The position numbers were made by a program, and so were the translations under genes. Positions 25,254 through 36,830 of a stretch of DNA of 64,000 nucleotides are shown piece by piece (positions within the stretch are counted from its first letter, which is position 1; every line of letters starts with the position of its first letter). The notes under the pieces are model-generated. The model had not been told where the DNA came from, searched no databases, and saw only the letters and a program-made list of their open reading frames with translations. The stretch comes from Suillus spraguei (taxonomy: Eukaryota; Basidiomycota; Agaricomycetes; Boletales; Suillaceae), in the NCBI GenBank assembly GCA_016800925.1, contig JABCPU010000128.1, positions 62,001 through 126,000 on the forward strand, read 5' to 3'.

Positions 25254-26300
25254 ATGTCTCTCCAGGCAGTCATAATCTTGTATCGTTATGCCCTTGAACC
25301 CATAGCACCTTTCAGTTGGTTTGGTATCAAAGTCTGCCCCATTGAGCTTGTAGCTGCCTTGCGGCTTTGCACCGTCCTGAGACAGACCAGGGAAGACTTA
25401 TATGCTAGGCATCAGCGCCGTGCTGGCGAAAAGTCTGTGGAGGAGAGGTCCTTCCTAAGAGATGCATGTACTTCGCTGACAATCAAATTTGGAGGAGAGG
25501 CCATCATAGGTATTCTACTAACTCGAACATGCGTGATACATACTGACCGATCGCCACATTCAGGTCCTCTACTTGGTGTTCCCCATCTTTCGTACTTTCA
25601 GGTGTTTCCCCCGGTGTGTACATTGCCGCACAGACGATTGTAGAGTATATCCCTGTTATACCGCGCATGTCACTCGGTGCTGAGCTTCCGCTGTCTATCG
25701 TCGACGGATTCACACGCGCGTTGCTTTTCTGCAGCCTCATACCCAAACCCGTTATCACCCATGCGTCCCCCATTATTGCATCTTCCCCATGGACTCTTCT
25801 ACTCTCTTCTCTTGTACGTCGTCCCTTTCCAATCGTGTCTCGATTTCTCTAACCACCTTTGCCCACAATAGGTCATCGCAATGGAGGCTTGTTCATAACC
25901 AGCATGTTCTCCTTCCTGGAGCCTACCCCGCTCACACTCGCGACCCCCGCCGCGATCAAGCCCTACGGCTGGACAGCCACAGAAATTTGGTGTGCGCCGT
26001 TCATCACGGGGCTCTATGCCCTCCTCACGCACGCCCAGCCCTTCTGGGCCGAGCTCCACAGCGTCATCTCTACCGTCCTCGGAAACACGGGCGATAAAGT
26101 CGGTCCTATGGACCCAGAGGCCGCTCGTGCGCTATGCGCGTAATTCTTGCGGGAATACTCTCTACCCGGACTGCAAAGAACTATGGGCTCGTTTGGAAGA
26201 GGGGTGAGTTCCATCAGTCAATCTTATTCTGGGTCGGTGATCGGTGCTGATAATTTTTAACTCACGTGCAGGTGTTACTGAGAAGATCAAGACACAGTGA
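25254..26300 (+). CDS. Multi-pass membrane protein, unknown (weakly TRIC-channel-like topology)
   Basis: Several exons starting at ATG 25254 (MSLQAVIILYRYALEPIAPF). The next parts are a hydrophilic loop RQTREDLYARHQRRAGEKS, SPGVYIAAQTIVEYIPVIP, ELPLSIVDGFTRALLFCSLI, then after an intron near 25,810-25,880 GGLFITSMFSFLEPTPLTL and YGWTATEIWCAPFITGLYA. Several hydrophobic segments are clear. The arrangement of glycine-rich helices recalls trimeric intracellular cation channels, but this is an impression and not a motif match. The 3' splice pattern around 26,140-26,280 is uncertain; the last frame ends VTEKIKTQ at 26300. Confidence 0.6.
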
Positions 26301-27247
26301 ATACCCGAAGTGATATCAGTTTTATAAACGCCGAAGATGTAAATGTGCATGAAATCTTGAATGAAATATCCTTTCTTGGTTGGAAATCTAACTGGTAGCT
26401 TTGCCAGAGCGTATGCGTAAGAGTTGGAGCTGATGCCGATGCCGACTGTGGGAAATAAATGATGGAATACATACTAATAGTATGGACTTAACGTTACGCG
26501 TCTTTTCTCTCGGTCAGTTATTTTACACTGAAGGTATGTCACTTGTTTACCTCCTGCCCGCCTATATGATAACGTATCCCTTAGTCTAATAGTATTGTCT
26601 ACTAATCTTTAACGGTCTCATAGCTTTGTTATTTTGAACAGAAAAATCCGCCAGTCATTCAAGTTGGACTTAATTGTCGACTTGACACTTACAACATCAC
26701 TGGTGAGTGAGCCTGATGACGGGGAGTTGTTCGGTTGTGCTTGTATCAGGCCACCTCGGGAATTGAGCTATACCGACAGCTCTAGATGGTTGTACTAATT
26801 TAATGATAGGAGAATCAGAGTAGGGTGGCAGGAATGCCGCGCGCACCTGTGACGCAGCACTGTCGCAAATCCTACATCTTATAAATGAATTCCAAAAACC
26901 CTGAATCCTTGATGATGCAATGATTAACCATTGAATGCTGCAGCGCTGATTGAATGACTGAACAGACTGTGACTGCTTACATAAGTTAGTTTCACATGAT
27001 AAGTTCCTCGAGTCTAATCAGCCCCAGTGAAAATCGACGATTTATGCGCAGATGTGTCTACGGCGACCTATCTACCTGTAACTTGTCGATTTTAACTGGG
27101 CATTGTTTTGAACATTGCCATGGTCAACAGCCTCATAGATTGGTTCCCATCAATGTTGCATAAGGACACTGGTTTATCATACTTTTCTCGATATCGCCTA
27201 CAAACGTTCATTCTCAGCTGACATGGCATAATCGAGACCAAGTTCTG
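26301..27247. other. Intergenic stretch, nothing recognised
   Basis: AT-rich sequence without a convincing open frame, repeat or RNA gene that I could identify. Confidence 0.5.
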
Positions 27248-28206
27248 TTGTTCGACGCGCAATACTATGGTCCAGACCTCTCCAAATTTTATCAGACTCC
27301 ATCAGGCCATCACGCATCCGACAGGCATCAGAGTCGATCACCATCCCCCACCATGACTTTTTCCCCCATCAAGCATAATCATGATCTTGTTCTGTCATTC
27401 AGCACATATAGTGTGAATTGGGATAACGGAGTCAAATCTGAATATAATCGGCATCACTTTCATGATACCAAGCTTCAAGTCTCGCCTGTCGTGATTTCTC
27501 AAATGAGTGGGTGAGTCAACTCGATTCATGTGACTCTTCTTACTATGATTCGTCTGCACAAGGCTCCTTTATTCAAGCTGATGTTATTCGTCGCGGTACT
27601 ATCGTCCAGTCGGTAACCACAGCGAGAACAATAGTTTTTTTCCCGTTCCGCACTCCACGAACGAACGGAAGAATTACTTTTCCAGCTGTGCCGACACGTC
27701 TTTTCAGACCCCCGTTTCTTCTCTTGAGATACTTATTATTCCACCGCTAACCAGCCTCGCAAATTCAATCTTTTGATGCCTGTTTAGGTTATACTTAAAG
27801 CAAAGTAAGTTTTTCAAAAATTTATCTAAGTCCTGCGTTACAGCTTGTACCTACTGCTCACGCTATGGCAGTCCGCGATGCAGTCAAGCTCGGGCTGCCC
27901 ATGGGGGTGAAAAATTTTAAATTCACTTTCGAGTGCAGAACGCCGGGACCCATAGTAAGTCCCTTGTACAGCTACACTGATATCAACTGATTTTCTTTGC
28001 AGGACATTGAAATATTTATCCGCAAGTCCCTTCGGTCGCTAAGCTCATCGGCAGATACTGTGGGGGTTCCTGACACTAGTAACGTGCACACCGAGACTCT
28101 AGGAATACTACCGTCTCGATCCACCTCATTGGACGAGATGTCGTTTCTGTTAAACGAAAACTTCGCAGTGGTCTTCCGCGGAAGCACACCAATAGCGTGG
28201 TGTTGA
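27248..28206 (+). pseudogene. Possible degraded or multi-exon gene of unknown function
   Basis: Two open stretches look coding. One is LLFDAQYYGPDLSKFYQTPS at 27,245-27,514, which lacks an ATG. The other is a pair of exons, MAVRDAVKLGLPMGVKNFKF joined through a good intron (ATA|GTAAGT...TTTGCAG, about 27,955-28,002) to DIEIFIRKSLRSLSSSADT, ending FRGSTPIAWC at 28206. The intron supports the second pair as a real coding remnant. No domain was recognised, and it is unclear whether the parts belong together. Confidence 0.35.
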
Positions 28207-28640
28207 CAGTGTATAAACAAGGAAACCCGTTCAGTGGTCACCGCACTGTGTCACGATATTCTAATCGAGTTTTTACCAAAATAAGTGGGGCTCACATGGC
28301 GGGATTGGATGCACGTACCAACATCGAGTTGCCGAACTGACTCTAATAAGTATTTTCACATTACGAAAAATGCACTCAATCTACCGTGAAGATAGTGGTC
28401 GTGAAGCAGTCGTACGAGCGGAACTTCATGCATGCGCACCTTAAACTTCAGTCATCGGACTCATGAGATACCAAATATGGCGAGTTCAATTTGCAATATG
28501 GTGTTGGTTGCCAACACCACAATCTTAACTAAAAATAGGCCCATTAATTTTCACAGCCAGAGACATCCTTGTTGAGAATACGATATTTACTTGGTGAAGA
28601 CACAACATGTTCAGAACATTCAACGAGTCGCAGTATTTGC

Positions 28641-28714
28641 CATCAGGAAAACGTAATTCGCTACAGAGTTGTAGCACTCTGTAACACTCTGTAGCGAATT
28701 ACGTTTTTCTGATG
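28641..28714. repeat. Hairpin element 1 (74 bp, CATCAGGAAA termini)
   Basis: A near-perfect inverted repeat. It opens CATCAGGAAAACGTAATTCG and closes with the reverse complement ...AATTACGTTTTTCTGATG. The centre carries CTACAGAG/CTCTGTAG-type repeats. It would fold into one long hairpin. The first ten bases match the terminus of the 273-bp MITE at 47,976 and 50,420. Confidence 0.85.
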
Positions 28715-28743
28715 CGGCGGCTTCAGAAGAATAACAGTTCGTT

Positions 28744-28831
28744 CATCAGGAAAACGTAATTTGTTACAGAGTGTTACAAAGCACTCTGTAACACTCTATA
28801 ATGTTCTGTAGCGAACAATGTTTTCCTGATA
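28744..28831. repeat. Hairpin element 2 (about 88 bp)
   Basis: A second, more diverged copy of the preceding hairpin, 30 bp downstream. It begins CATCAGGAAAACGTAATTTG and ends ATGTTTTCCTGAT, with an internal repetition of GTTACAGAGTGTTAC-type units. Confidence 0.8.
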
Positions 28832-29128
28832 AACTTTGTCAAATTGGCTTGCTTGTCAATAGCAGGAACGGACATAATCCGACTTAGATGATCCTCATTT
28901 TGGCCATACAAGCGTTGGATGGTTGTATATATATCTGGCTCAAACTTACTCATCATACCATCTCCATCAAGTTCCCACTCCTTCGCATCAATCCTCTATC
29001 AAACAGCACTAATATGGTCTCAGACCTTATTTCAAGCTGGCCGTTAATCAATTCAGATCGTGTTAACAGTTCCTTTGCAAGTTCGTGGAGATTGTCGCTG
29101 CTGCTGATATCTTGATCTAACCTTGACT

Positions 29129-30106
29129 GTGGTTTCACAGTTGCCGCCGTCATTGTATTGACGTATGATTGGGGTGAGCATGAAAATATTAAGGAACTGC
29201 TGATTTCCTACAACTATTTACAGCACTTACATTTGGACAAGAGGTATGTTCAAGTTGATGCTATGACCTGGCTGGAACAGCTATCTCGCTTACAATGATA
29301 TTAGATCGAACTGATCTGGGTAAGCAGAACCCTATATCAGAGGAACAAAATTGATTTGTAACAGAGGCAACGTTGGTCACTCATGGCTGTTTTGTATCTG
29401 AGTGTATGTAGCCTGTATCATGAGTGTTGTTATCAATTCGCGCTTATTCTTGAAAATTTTTCCTAGGTGCGCTATCTTGGAATACAGTATTCTATGTATG
29501 TTTGGAAGGCTCAGCACTGTTTTTGTACTGATGATCAATGTCTCGTAATCAGCCCACTTCTGGATACAATTTCTTGGATACTTGTCACCGTGTGGGAGGT
29601 CCTCGCACTGTGTCTCGCAGTCTGGGTTGCTATAAAACACTTTGAGGAATTCCGACAACATTCGGCAGGAGGAATCATCGGGGACTGTTTCAGGGTGTTA
29701 ATCGAAACCCACATGTTTTATTTTGCGAGGTGAGCTTATATTGCAAATATGGTTCCTTTTGCGCCAAATAATCGGACATACCAGCTTTGCTATGGTTTCC
29801 AGTCTCAACCTCATTCATTTTTTGTCGTCAAACTCATCAGTATGCCAGTTTTTGCTGACTTCTGTATGCGACCACGGTTCATCATTTTTTCTATAGGACC
29901 AATTCTCCCCGGGTGTTCAGATGTATGAGGGGTTCCTTCAAGTTTTCCCGGTCGTGAAGTTGTTTGTGTTGGGACCACGCCTGATCCTTAGCGTTCGAGA
30001 ATATCAATATCACGCTAAGCTCGTGACCGACTCCGATGCAGTAACTGGCATGACCTCGATCGGTTTCCAGGAACGCATGCATATATCGACTGGAAATGGT
30101 GTGTAG
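29129..30106 (+). CDS. DUF6533-type fungal multi-pass membrane protein, possibly degraded
   Basis: Agaricomycetes carry large families of 7-TM proteins opening with a DUF6533 segment. Here a short exon ends VAAVIVLTYDW (29,129-29,163). A membrane block at 29,467-29,730 reads SWILVTVWEVLALCLAVWVA, then the signature HSAGGIIGDCF and HMFYFA. After an intron, the last exon carries VLGPRLILSVREYQYHAKLV and MTSIGFQERMHIST, ending at 30106. The last two exons fit the family closely. The middle (29,170-29,460) could not be assembled into a continuous frame, so the gene is either incompletely resolved or decaying. Function of the family is unknown. Confidence 0.6.
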
Positions 30107-30556
30107 ACTGTAGTGTGGGAGATGATCGATGAAGTTGATGGTTATCCGGTACCCTGCGCAGTGCGGGGAGCAGAGAATTTGGTTTTAACTTGATTCGAAG
30201 TTTCGTTTGTTGTATTGTAACTAAGTGCGAGGCATGCGCTGATATGAATGAAGTCTTTGCCTGAACTGACACTTTCTTTATTCTCCCCTCCACTAGCCAA
30301 AGATTATATCTGTTCCGGGGCCTGCATTGATTGTTCACTTTCAGATAAACTCAATCTAGGCGCTTAACCGAGATGCTGGTCGTGAAGTAGTTGTGTGGGC
30401 TGAATACTTTTACTCTAGCATGCATTTTCTGAATTCGAAAACCTAAATCGTGACCCCAGCATCGATCCCATCAAGTCTTGAAGACATCCTGGCCGGATCC
30501 ACGTAAGTAATGACTTTTTAAGTCCTGCTACGTCCCGGTCTCTGCCAGCCAACTAC

Positions 30557-30624
30557 AGGTTACGGTTCGATTTGCCGATATGCCGCAACTTATTTTGAAG
30601 TCCGACCAATGTTTGTTCCGAACT
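30557..30624 (+). repeat. 68-bp dispersed repeat, copy 2
   Basis: Identical to 16177-16244 except for one base (GTTCGA versus GCTCGA), in the same orientation, 14.4 kb away, with unrelated flanks. Confidence 0.8.
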
Positions 30625-30811
30625 TTAAGCAGTCACGCGTCACGGGTAAATCAGTGCAGATCACGTGAGGAAAAGGTGTTTGCCTCATCGCTTGATACTG
30701 TCATCAATCCTGTAGAGTTCTTTCAGAGGGTTTGCGTGGCTGCAACAATCTTTTCCTAGGAGTAACAAATAAATTTACCCAGCAGCTGGTTAGCGTGACT
30801 CTGGACTCACC

Positions 30812-33397
30812 ATGGCCAGCCCATTCTTCAAGTCTTGGAGCGCACAAAGACACCAGCCATCACTATCTATTCCAGCATACATAACATTAACAATATTGTT
30901 GCTCTCATCACCCGTCGCATCAATATGGCCGTTCTCGGCGAAACGGTTCACAAAGAACTCTCTCCTGGATGCGGGCTCGCTGGGCATTGGTGACGGGGAT
31001 CGGGTAGTTGCATTTGGAGACTTCAATGGAGACCAATTGTGGGTTACATGTGTGTCTATATGTGGATGATATAATGAATATTTCGTTCCAATAGCTTGGA
31101 CGTCCTGTCGGTAGACTCGGATCAGCAGACTTTATCTGTGTACCTCTGGCAACACGGTTAGATTGTAGCGCACCTCATAACTTTCCCCTCTGATCACTCC
31201 ACTCCCGTTAGATGTATTTTCATTTAAGAAGGTCTCATCAGTACAACACCCGAGGCCTATTTATAATGTCATCCCAGGCGATTTTACGCACGACGGCAAG
31301 CTCGATGTGCTTGTCATGAGCTCAAGTCGTGCTTCCTCAGATATGCTAGATATGACGCTCTACATTGGAAATCACAACGGCACATTTGGTGAGACCTATT
31401 TTCGTTACATCGAGGTCCCACCATAATCGAAATTTGTAGCATCAAACTTTATTTCAGTGCCATCTTCGACACTCTCAGAACCTATACTAGTTGATATTGA
31501 TGGAGATATGCAAATTGACCTATTAGGCACTGCATATTCGCAGGGAACTTATTCCGGCCCCTTCACAGTCTGGCGGAACACGTGGAATACATCGCAGAGC
31601 CCGCCAACACTGTTTGAACTGTAAGTGTCTCAGGCTGCGCGCAGCATCTTTCAGCTAATTATGAAATAGTATTGACCCTCCATTTACTGGAAACCAATGC
31701 ACGCTCGCCAATCCTCACAGTAATGCTATGATTGATCTCAATGGTGATTGTTTAGCAGGTATGTAGGATGACTTTATATCATTTGTCAATTTAGTAATTG
31801 CATTTAAAGACATCTTTCTGGTATGCCAGGATAGCTCGGGGAGAAAGTCATACCAGATCTGGGTTAATAACAAGGATTCTGGATTCTCGTTAGACCAGAG
31901 CGGCGACCTGCCTTCTGGAACGCAGGGCATATCTTTTGCTGATGTCGGTTTGTCACCCCTTTTTTACCTCTCCGACCCATACCAACCAACAGACAGACAG
32001 GGATGGCACCATCGATATGGTATTTCCCTCATGCTCATACGTTTCATCAGCCGGTGTAGGATCTGGTTGTTTTATCAACATAGCGTATAACAAACAATTA
32101 CCGCTGTGTACTTCTCGGACATCCCCCGCCATCGACAAGAAGGGAAATCGAACGTGTCGGCAACCAGAGGAGCTGTGCACTGCTGACCCTAACTTCAAGT
32201 TCGATTTGAGTACAGGAAGCGAAAACGACGTTCGTCGCTGCCCATTTTTTGCATTCCGTAGCCTTACTTAGTATACCCCAGGCATACGTACAGATAGCAC
32301 TTTCAGACCTTCTTCCCTCCTCTCTGGCGAACTCTCTCCTAGTCCTCGATACCACATATTCTCCGTCTATCCCTCTGCCCATCAAGCTCGGAGACGCAAA
32401 CCTTGACGGTTTTCCAGATCTTCTTCTCATTGTCTCGAACCCTTCCGGTCAGTTGCGTACACCCAAACTATTATTTTCCGAACCTTGTGCCAAGGGTCTG
32501 GGAGGGTGCGACGAAAGGGGGAACGGCAGGAGGGGCTTCGAACTCGTCACGAAGGGTGTTGAGCCTTTGGAAGCTGTGGAGGACGCACGTGGAGTCTCGT
32601 TTTTGGATATGGACGAGGATGTGAGTATTGATTTTCTCGATTTTACGTACATAATTGAATTGACCTGCATACAAGGGTACGCTGGACATCATCGTGCAGC
32701 GAGATGGAGACCAGAAGCAAGGCACTGTGTTGTTTGTCCAGAACAACTTTTATTATGATGCGTTCTTTTTGAACGCTATAGGTGAGGGAGGATATGTCTG
32801 TATCCTCATGATTGACATGCGCTCATCCCTCGCTCAGTGCTAAATGGTGCATGTAATAATGGATTGTGTACAGAGTCAAACGGCTCGACGTACTCCGTGA
32901 GTATTTCCCTAATCTCGCTGGGAACTGTACTGATATAGTTAATGCAGCCTTTCGGCGTGAGCTACTCGGGTGCATCGTATAAATACACGGTTCTTGATAC
33001 CTCTGGCCGTCGTACTGCTGCTCAAGTCGGGCAGCTTCCTCAAACTTCTTACCATTCCCTTCTGACGCCATATTCATTCTTCGGGCTCGGGCGCACCAAT
33101 AATTATATCGAGAACCTGTTTGTCGGCTCAACCAAGCACGCGCAGAAACATTTCATCAATATGGAAGGTGTCATTCCGAATTCGCGCGTTGTCATTCACC
33201 CTGCTCTTGGTGATGGGGCATGGCGAAGGGAGCTGTTCCTTCGGCCAGGGGCTTGGGTCCCATGGGTAACGCTTACAGTCGTTGCTGCAACCTTCATTCT
33301 AGCGGGCATCGTCTTTGTCCTGCACCTGAATGAGAAGAGGGAGGATGAGTTGGAGCGGAGGAGGGCATCGCATCATATCAACTTTGATGCGCTGTAG
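30812..33397 (+). CDS. TIP/ITFG1-like FG-GAP repeat transmembrane protein
   Basis: Homologue of T-cell immunomodulatory protein (ITFG1/TIP), a type I membrane protein with an integrin-alpha-like propeller. The N-terminus has a hydrophobic signal (IPAYITLTILLLSSPVAS). A series of calcium-loop-like FG-GAP motifs follows: GDFNGD, GDFTHDGKLDVLVMSS, VDIDGDMQIDLLG, IDLNGD, DRDGTIDMVFPSC, LGDANLDGFPDLLLI and DMDED|GTLDIIVQRDGD. The late region YSFFGLGRTNNYIENLFVG is characteristic. The protein ends with a single membrane helix WVTLTVVAATFILAGIVFVL and a short basic cytoplasmic tail. About ten short introns are needed, including one of about 51 nt near 32,230-32,280 (GAC|GTTCGT..CCCAG|GCATAC). It appears intact. 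The family's cellular role in fungi is not established. Confidence 0.88.
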
Positions 33398-33531
33398 CGG
33401 CAGTAAATGTACGTGTGCTCGCGAGATTTTCACGTTATATGCCACTTGTATATTACATTGAATGCACGATCTATTCATGCTATATCCTTCCTATTGCTTT
33501 CATAGAATGTGGACCCCCTCGCCGTTCTCTG

Positions 33532-34689
33532 TCATAGCTTCGCTAGCAACTCCCACTTAACGTCCTTGCCCTCGCCCCCAACCTTCTTCACCTTGCCCTC
33601 CGCTTGAAGCTTCCCAAGATGCTGATTCACGCTTCGTGCAGCGGGCTCCCACAGATTCTGCGGGTACGCAGCATATATCGTGGATACAATTCCCCACGTA
33701 GACCAAGGCTGCCCGTCAGGACTAGGTTTCTCAATGACGTTAACAATCTGTGATTCTCTCTCCATACGATGCGCGACGTATGTACCGATAAGTTTAGGAC
33801 CCTCAGCGACGACAGGGCCATGCCCAGGGTACAACACAGTATAATCAGACTGAAATGCAAGGAGCCCACGTAGGGAGGAGATATATGATCCTAGATCCTC
33901 GAATACCGCTGTTCCCTGACCTAACACGGTGTCAGCTGTGTAAAGGGCGTGGTCATCGGGGACGTGGAGGCAGATGGAGTCGATGGTGTGTCCTGGGGTA
34001 TGAATGACGCGCATGGGCGAGGGCGAGCCGGTTATGGGGAGAAGCTGGCCGTGTGCGAGGTCGTGGAGAAAGGCACCGTTGGTGGTGGGGGTGTATGTAC
34101 CCGGGGGTGGTGGTGTAATAGTTGTGTTAAAGTCAGATGACGCATTCACAAAGGGGAATTTATGGATACGAGGCGGCTTGAACTGAGCCGGTGTGTTCCG
34201 CTCATCCCACATTCTCCGCAATAGCGAAAGAACGGAATTAAGCCCACCTGTGTGGTCCTGGTGCCAGTGAGAGATGACGATGTCGGATATGTGGGGTTCA
34301 TTTGGGTTCACGAGTTTGCAGGTTTCGGAGAGGACGGATTCGAGCTGAGGGATGAAGGCGTCCTTGCCTTCGCCGGTGTCTATGAGCGTGTAGGGATTGG
34401 ACTCGCCGATAAGATAGGTGTTTGTTCCTGCAGAGCCCTTTGGTTCGAGCTTGGACTTAGAAGGAAGCAGTTAGAAGTTACCTTGAAGTGTAAATTTTCC
34501 TGGGTTCTGCGGAATAGAGTAACATTAGGATCGCGCGCTTCCAGAATCACACCGTGACTCACCTGGCCCAACACTCTCACTACGCGATCGCTCAGCTATG
34601 CAGGCATTCGCAGGTCAGAGGATAATTACGAAGCCTCGTACATTTGAACCTACCCTAGTAATGGATGCCAAGACCTCGAGTGTCTCCAT
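33532..34689 (-). CDS. LACTB2-like metallo-beta-lactamase-fold hydrolase
   Basis: Zinc-dependent hydrolase of the LACTB2 type; the animal member is a mitochondrial endoribonuclease. The start is ATG 34689 (METLEVLASITR), then short exons SDRVVRVLGQ, NPGKFTLQ and GTNTYLIGESNPYTLIDTGEG. The large last exon holds the metal motif SHWHQDHTGG (HxHxDH), HTPGHTIDSICL, ADTVLGQGTAVFEDL and YPGHGPVV. The C-terminal winged-helix-like region (TIYAAYPQNLWEPAARSVNQ, LGKLQAEGKVKKV) is typical of LACTB2 rather than glyoxalase II. The stop is at 33532. All metal ligands are present, so it should be active. The first exons and promoter have a degraded duplicate at 36.5 kb. Confidence 0.88.
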
Positions 34690-34817
34690 GATGGTAACCG
34701 TCCAACTCACGGGACTTGGATGCAGTGACTCCTAACTTTACTCCTAAGCGCTTTCACACACACTAGCGTGACCGGGTCTCCTAATGACGCCCACATTGAT
34801 CAAGGCATTTAACAAGC

Positions 34818-35912
34818 ATGCAAGTGCTCCGTGAGACCCATGCATTACTCTTCTTTCGTTCAATCTGTCCTGTCAACGCGATGGCGCCGACAGAACCGTA
34901 CATCCATCGGCTGCCGGTGGAACTTCTACAACAAATGTTTTTGTTCATCGTTAACAGCGGGCCAGACTATCCCAGTATCTTTTCTTACAGACATGACACC
35001 TTTTCGGTCAACGTTGCCAGCCCTCCCCTGGTCTTGATCAGGGTGTGCCGCCTTTGGCGAGTCGTTGCTCATTCAACGGCAGGAGTCTGGTCGCGCATCC
35101 AAGTCGAGCTCCCTGGGAAAGTTAGTTTATTCAAACCATTATTCAAACCATTTCTTCCCCATATTCTCCGGTGTTGGCTTGCTCGCTCTGGTAATTCCCC
35201 CCTTACCCTTCGCATCGTTTGCAATGCCTCATACTGCAAGCGTACTTGCTATAAGATAGTGGCGAGAGAATACCAGCCATTTCTCGATATCCTCCTTTCT
35301 GAGAGCAGGCGTTGGGAAACGATTGTTATGCCATGCTGTACCTGGGGTCTTAACTTCGACACACCTCAGTTGAGGGTCTTAGCATGCGATGTTTCTACTC
35401 TCAGCAAATTCTACGCACCAAATATTTCTTGCCTATGCATCGACACTCTTAACTCCAATCTGGTCTCCGTGCGCATCTCCTCTTACAAAGATCTACGTCA
35501 TCTCCACCTTCGGAACGCTTCCATTAGTGCCATATACTCCGCTATAGCCAGTCTCCCTCGTCTGGAGACCATCGCGGTTAATGAAAATGTGTACTGGTGC
35601 AATATCTTTGGCACTAAAATTTATTCAGCGACACTTGAATTGATGACCCTCCCCCTCCCTTCCTTCCCGTATCACTCTCAGCAAGGGTTTACCAACATGT
35701 TCACCCTCCTTCATCTCCCCGCTTTCCGGAAATTGACCTTGGTTGGAGCACTAAAAAAAGGACAACTTGATTGTCTTTTGTCGGTGCTTGCGGCAGCATC
35801 TTTCCGGGTACCGGCAGTAGATTTTCAGACAGATACACCATTGAGGAAAGTTTATTTGGACCGTATTGAGTCGTTGCTCGCAGTTGTGGGAAAGGTTACT
35901 TTTTGTGGGTAA
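34818..35912 (+). CDS. F-box-like protein, open copy
   Basis: An F-box-type adaptor, predicted to recruit substrates to SCF ubiquitin ligases. The motif is near residues 25-75: YIHRLPVELLQQMFLFIV, PPLVLIRVCRLWRVVAHSTA, GVWSRI. It is followed by a leucine-rich, LRR-like C-terminal region (LRVLACDVSTLSKFYAPNIS, LRHLHLRNASISAIYSAIAS, FRKLTLVGALKKGQLDCLLS). The frame is open from 34818 to a splice donor after TFCG (GTAAGT at 35,910). The downstream exon(s) near 35,980-36,100 are not resolved. A more likely start is the internal ATG of MAPTEPYIHR. It is divergent from the MBL gene. Frameshifted and fragmentary relatives lie at 19.5 and 36.7 kb. Confidence 0.75.
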   Translation: MQVLRETHALLFFRSICPVNAMAPTEPYIHRLPVELLQQMFLFIVNSGPDYPSIFSYRHDTFSVNVASPPLVLIRVCRLWRVVAHSTAGVWSRIQVELPGKVSLFKPLFKPFLPHILRCWLARSGNSPLTLRIVCNASYCKRTCYKIVAREYQPFLDILLSESRRWETIVMPCCTWGLNFDTPQLRVLACDVSTLSKFYAPNISCLCIDTLNSNLVSVRISSYKDLRHLHLRNASISAIYSAIASLPRLETIAVNENVYWCNIFGTKIYSATLELMTLPLPSFPYHSQQGFTNMFTLLHLPAFRKLTLVGALKKGQLDCLLSVLAAASFRVPAVDFQTDTPLRKVYLDRIESLLAVVGKVTFCG

Positions 35913-36459
35913 GTGCTCCGTTACCTTGACTTATGCACTTGGTCATGGAAATTGAAATTGAACCTTGCTTTGTCTAGAAACGTGCTTCAGATTGACGAGT
36001 ATCGGAATTCACGACGAATTTCAACCAGGAAACCGAAGCTGTGTTTCTCAATATGAATTCTACAATGTCTGGATGTTTCGCGTCGAGTTTGATCAATGCA
36101 TATCCTCGCCTTCGTGATAGCGCGCGATAGCTAACTACAAGCAAATATTACCGGTCACCGCGATTCAGTGATTTCCAGATGCTAATAGGTCATAGTGGCG
36201 AATGCGAAGTCATTGATCTGGGTATTACTAGGCCCTATGTAGCGAACTCGAACTTGTAGCTTGGAATTAGGTGTCCTCCTGAAGTGAGTAGAATGAAAGT
36301 CATCAACTTAGGGTGGAAGCTTACTCTTAACCCCTCTGGTTTGAGTACTGAACTTCACGGAGATCAGCGCTCGTGTACCTAAGCATCGCCACCCACATCA
36401 GCATAACATAACATAACTTCTTCTCTTACAAGTATCATGAACCAGTGTTTTGCGATTGA

Positions 36460-36830
36460 TGATGTTTTTTGGGTTCTGTGGAACATGGCACTTATAATCA
36501 TGACATTGGGAACATGCGCTTCAGGATAACTTTCACAGCACTTTCACTAGACTGTAACTCAGCTACCCAAAGGTTAAAACTCACCCTAGTAATGGATGCC
36601 GAGACCTCCATGACGGTCCGGCTAGCACGGCCTAATGATACCAGACTTGCTCAACTCAAACATTCAGCATTAAGAGCATGAACGTTCCCAATGAGAACCA
36701 TACATCGTCCTTCTTTCGTTCACGTTCGCGCATCCCACCAACGTAATGCCGATAGAACTGTATATCCATCGACTACCAATAGAACTTCTACAGGCTACAT
36801 CAGGTCTTCTTACTTGTTGTCAGCGGCGTG
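36460..36830 (+). pseudogene. Degraded duplicate of the MBL/F-box divergent boundary
   Basis: The order and sequence of 34,497-34,940 recur here in diverged form. GGGTTCTGTGGAACA corresponds to an MBL intron/exon, and CACCCTAGTAATGGATGCC to the reverse of the MBL first exon. An F-box 5' end follows, with TACATCCATCG-like TATATCCATCGACTACCAAT encoding YIHRLPIELLQ. The homology stops at about 36,800. It is too short and broken to code for either product. Confidence 0.75.

Noticed and set aside
28953..29153. Minus-strand open frame upstream of the DUF6533-type gene
   Set aside because: The opposite strand carries the DUF6533-like exon ending VAAVIVLTYDW with a splice donor; the minus frame has no motif.
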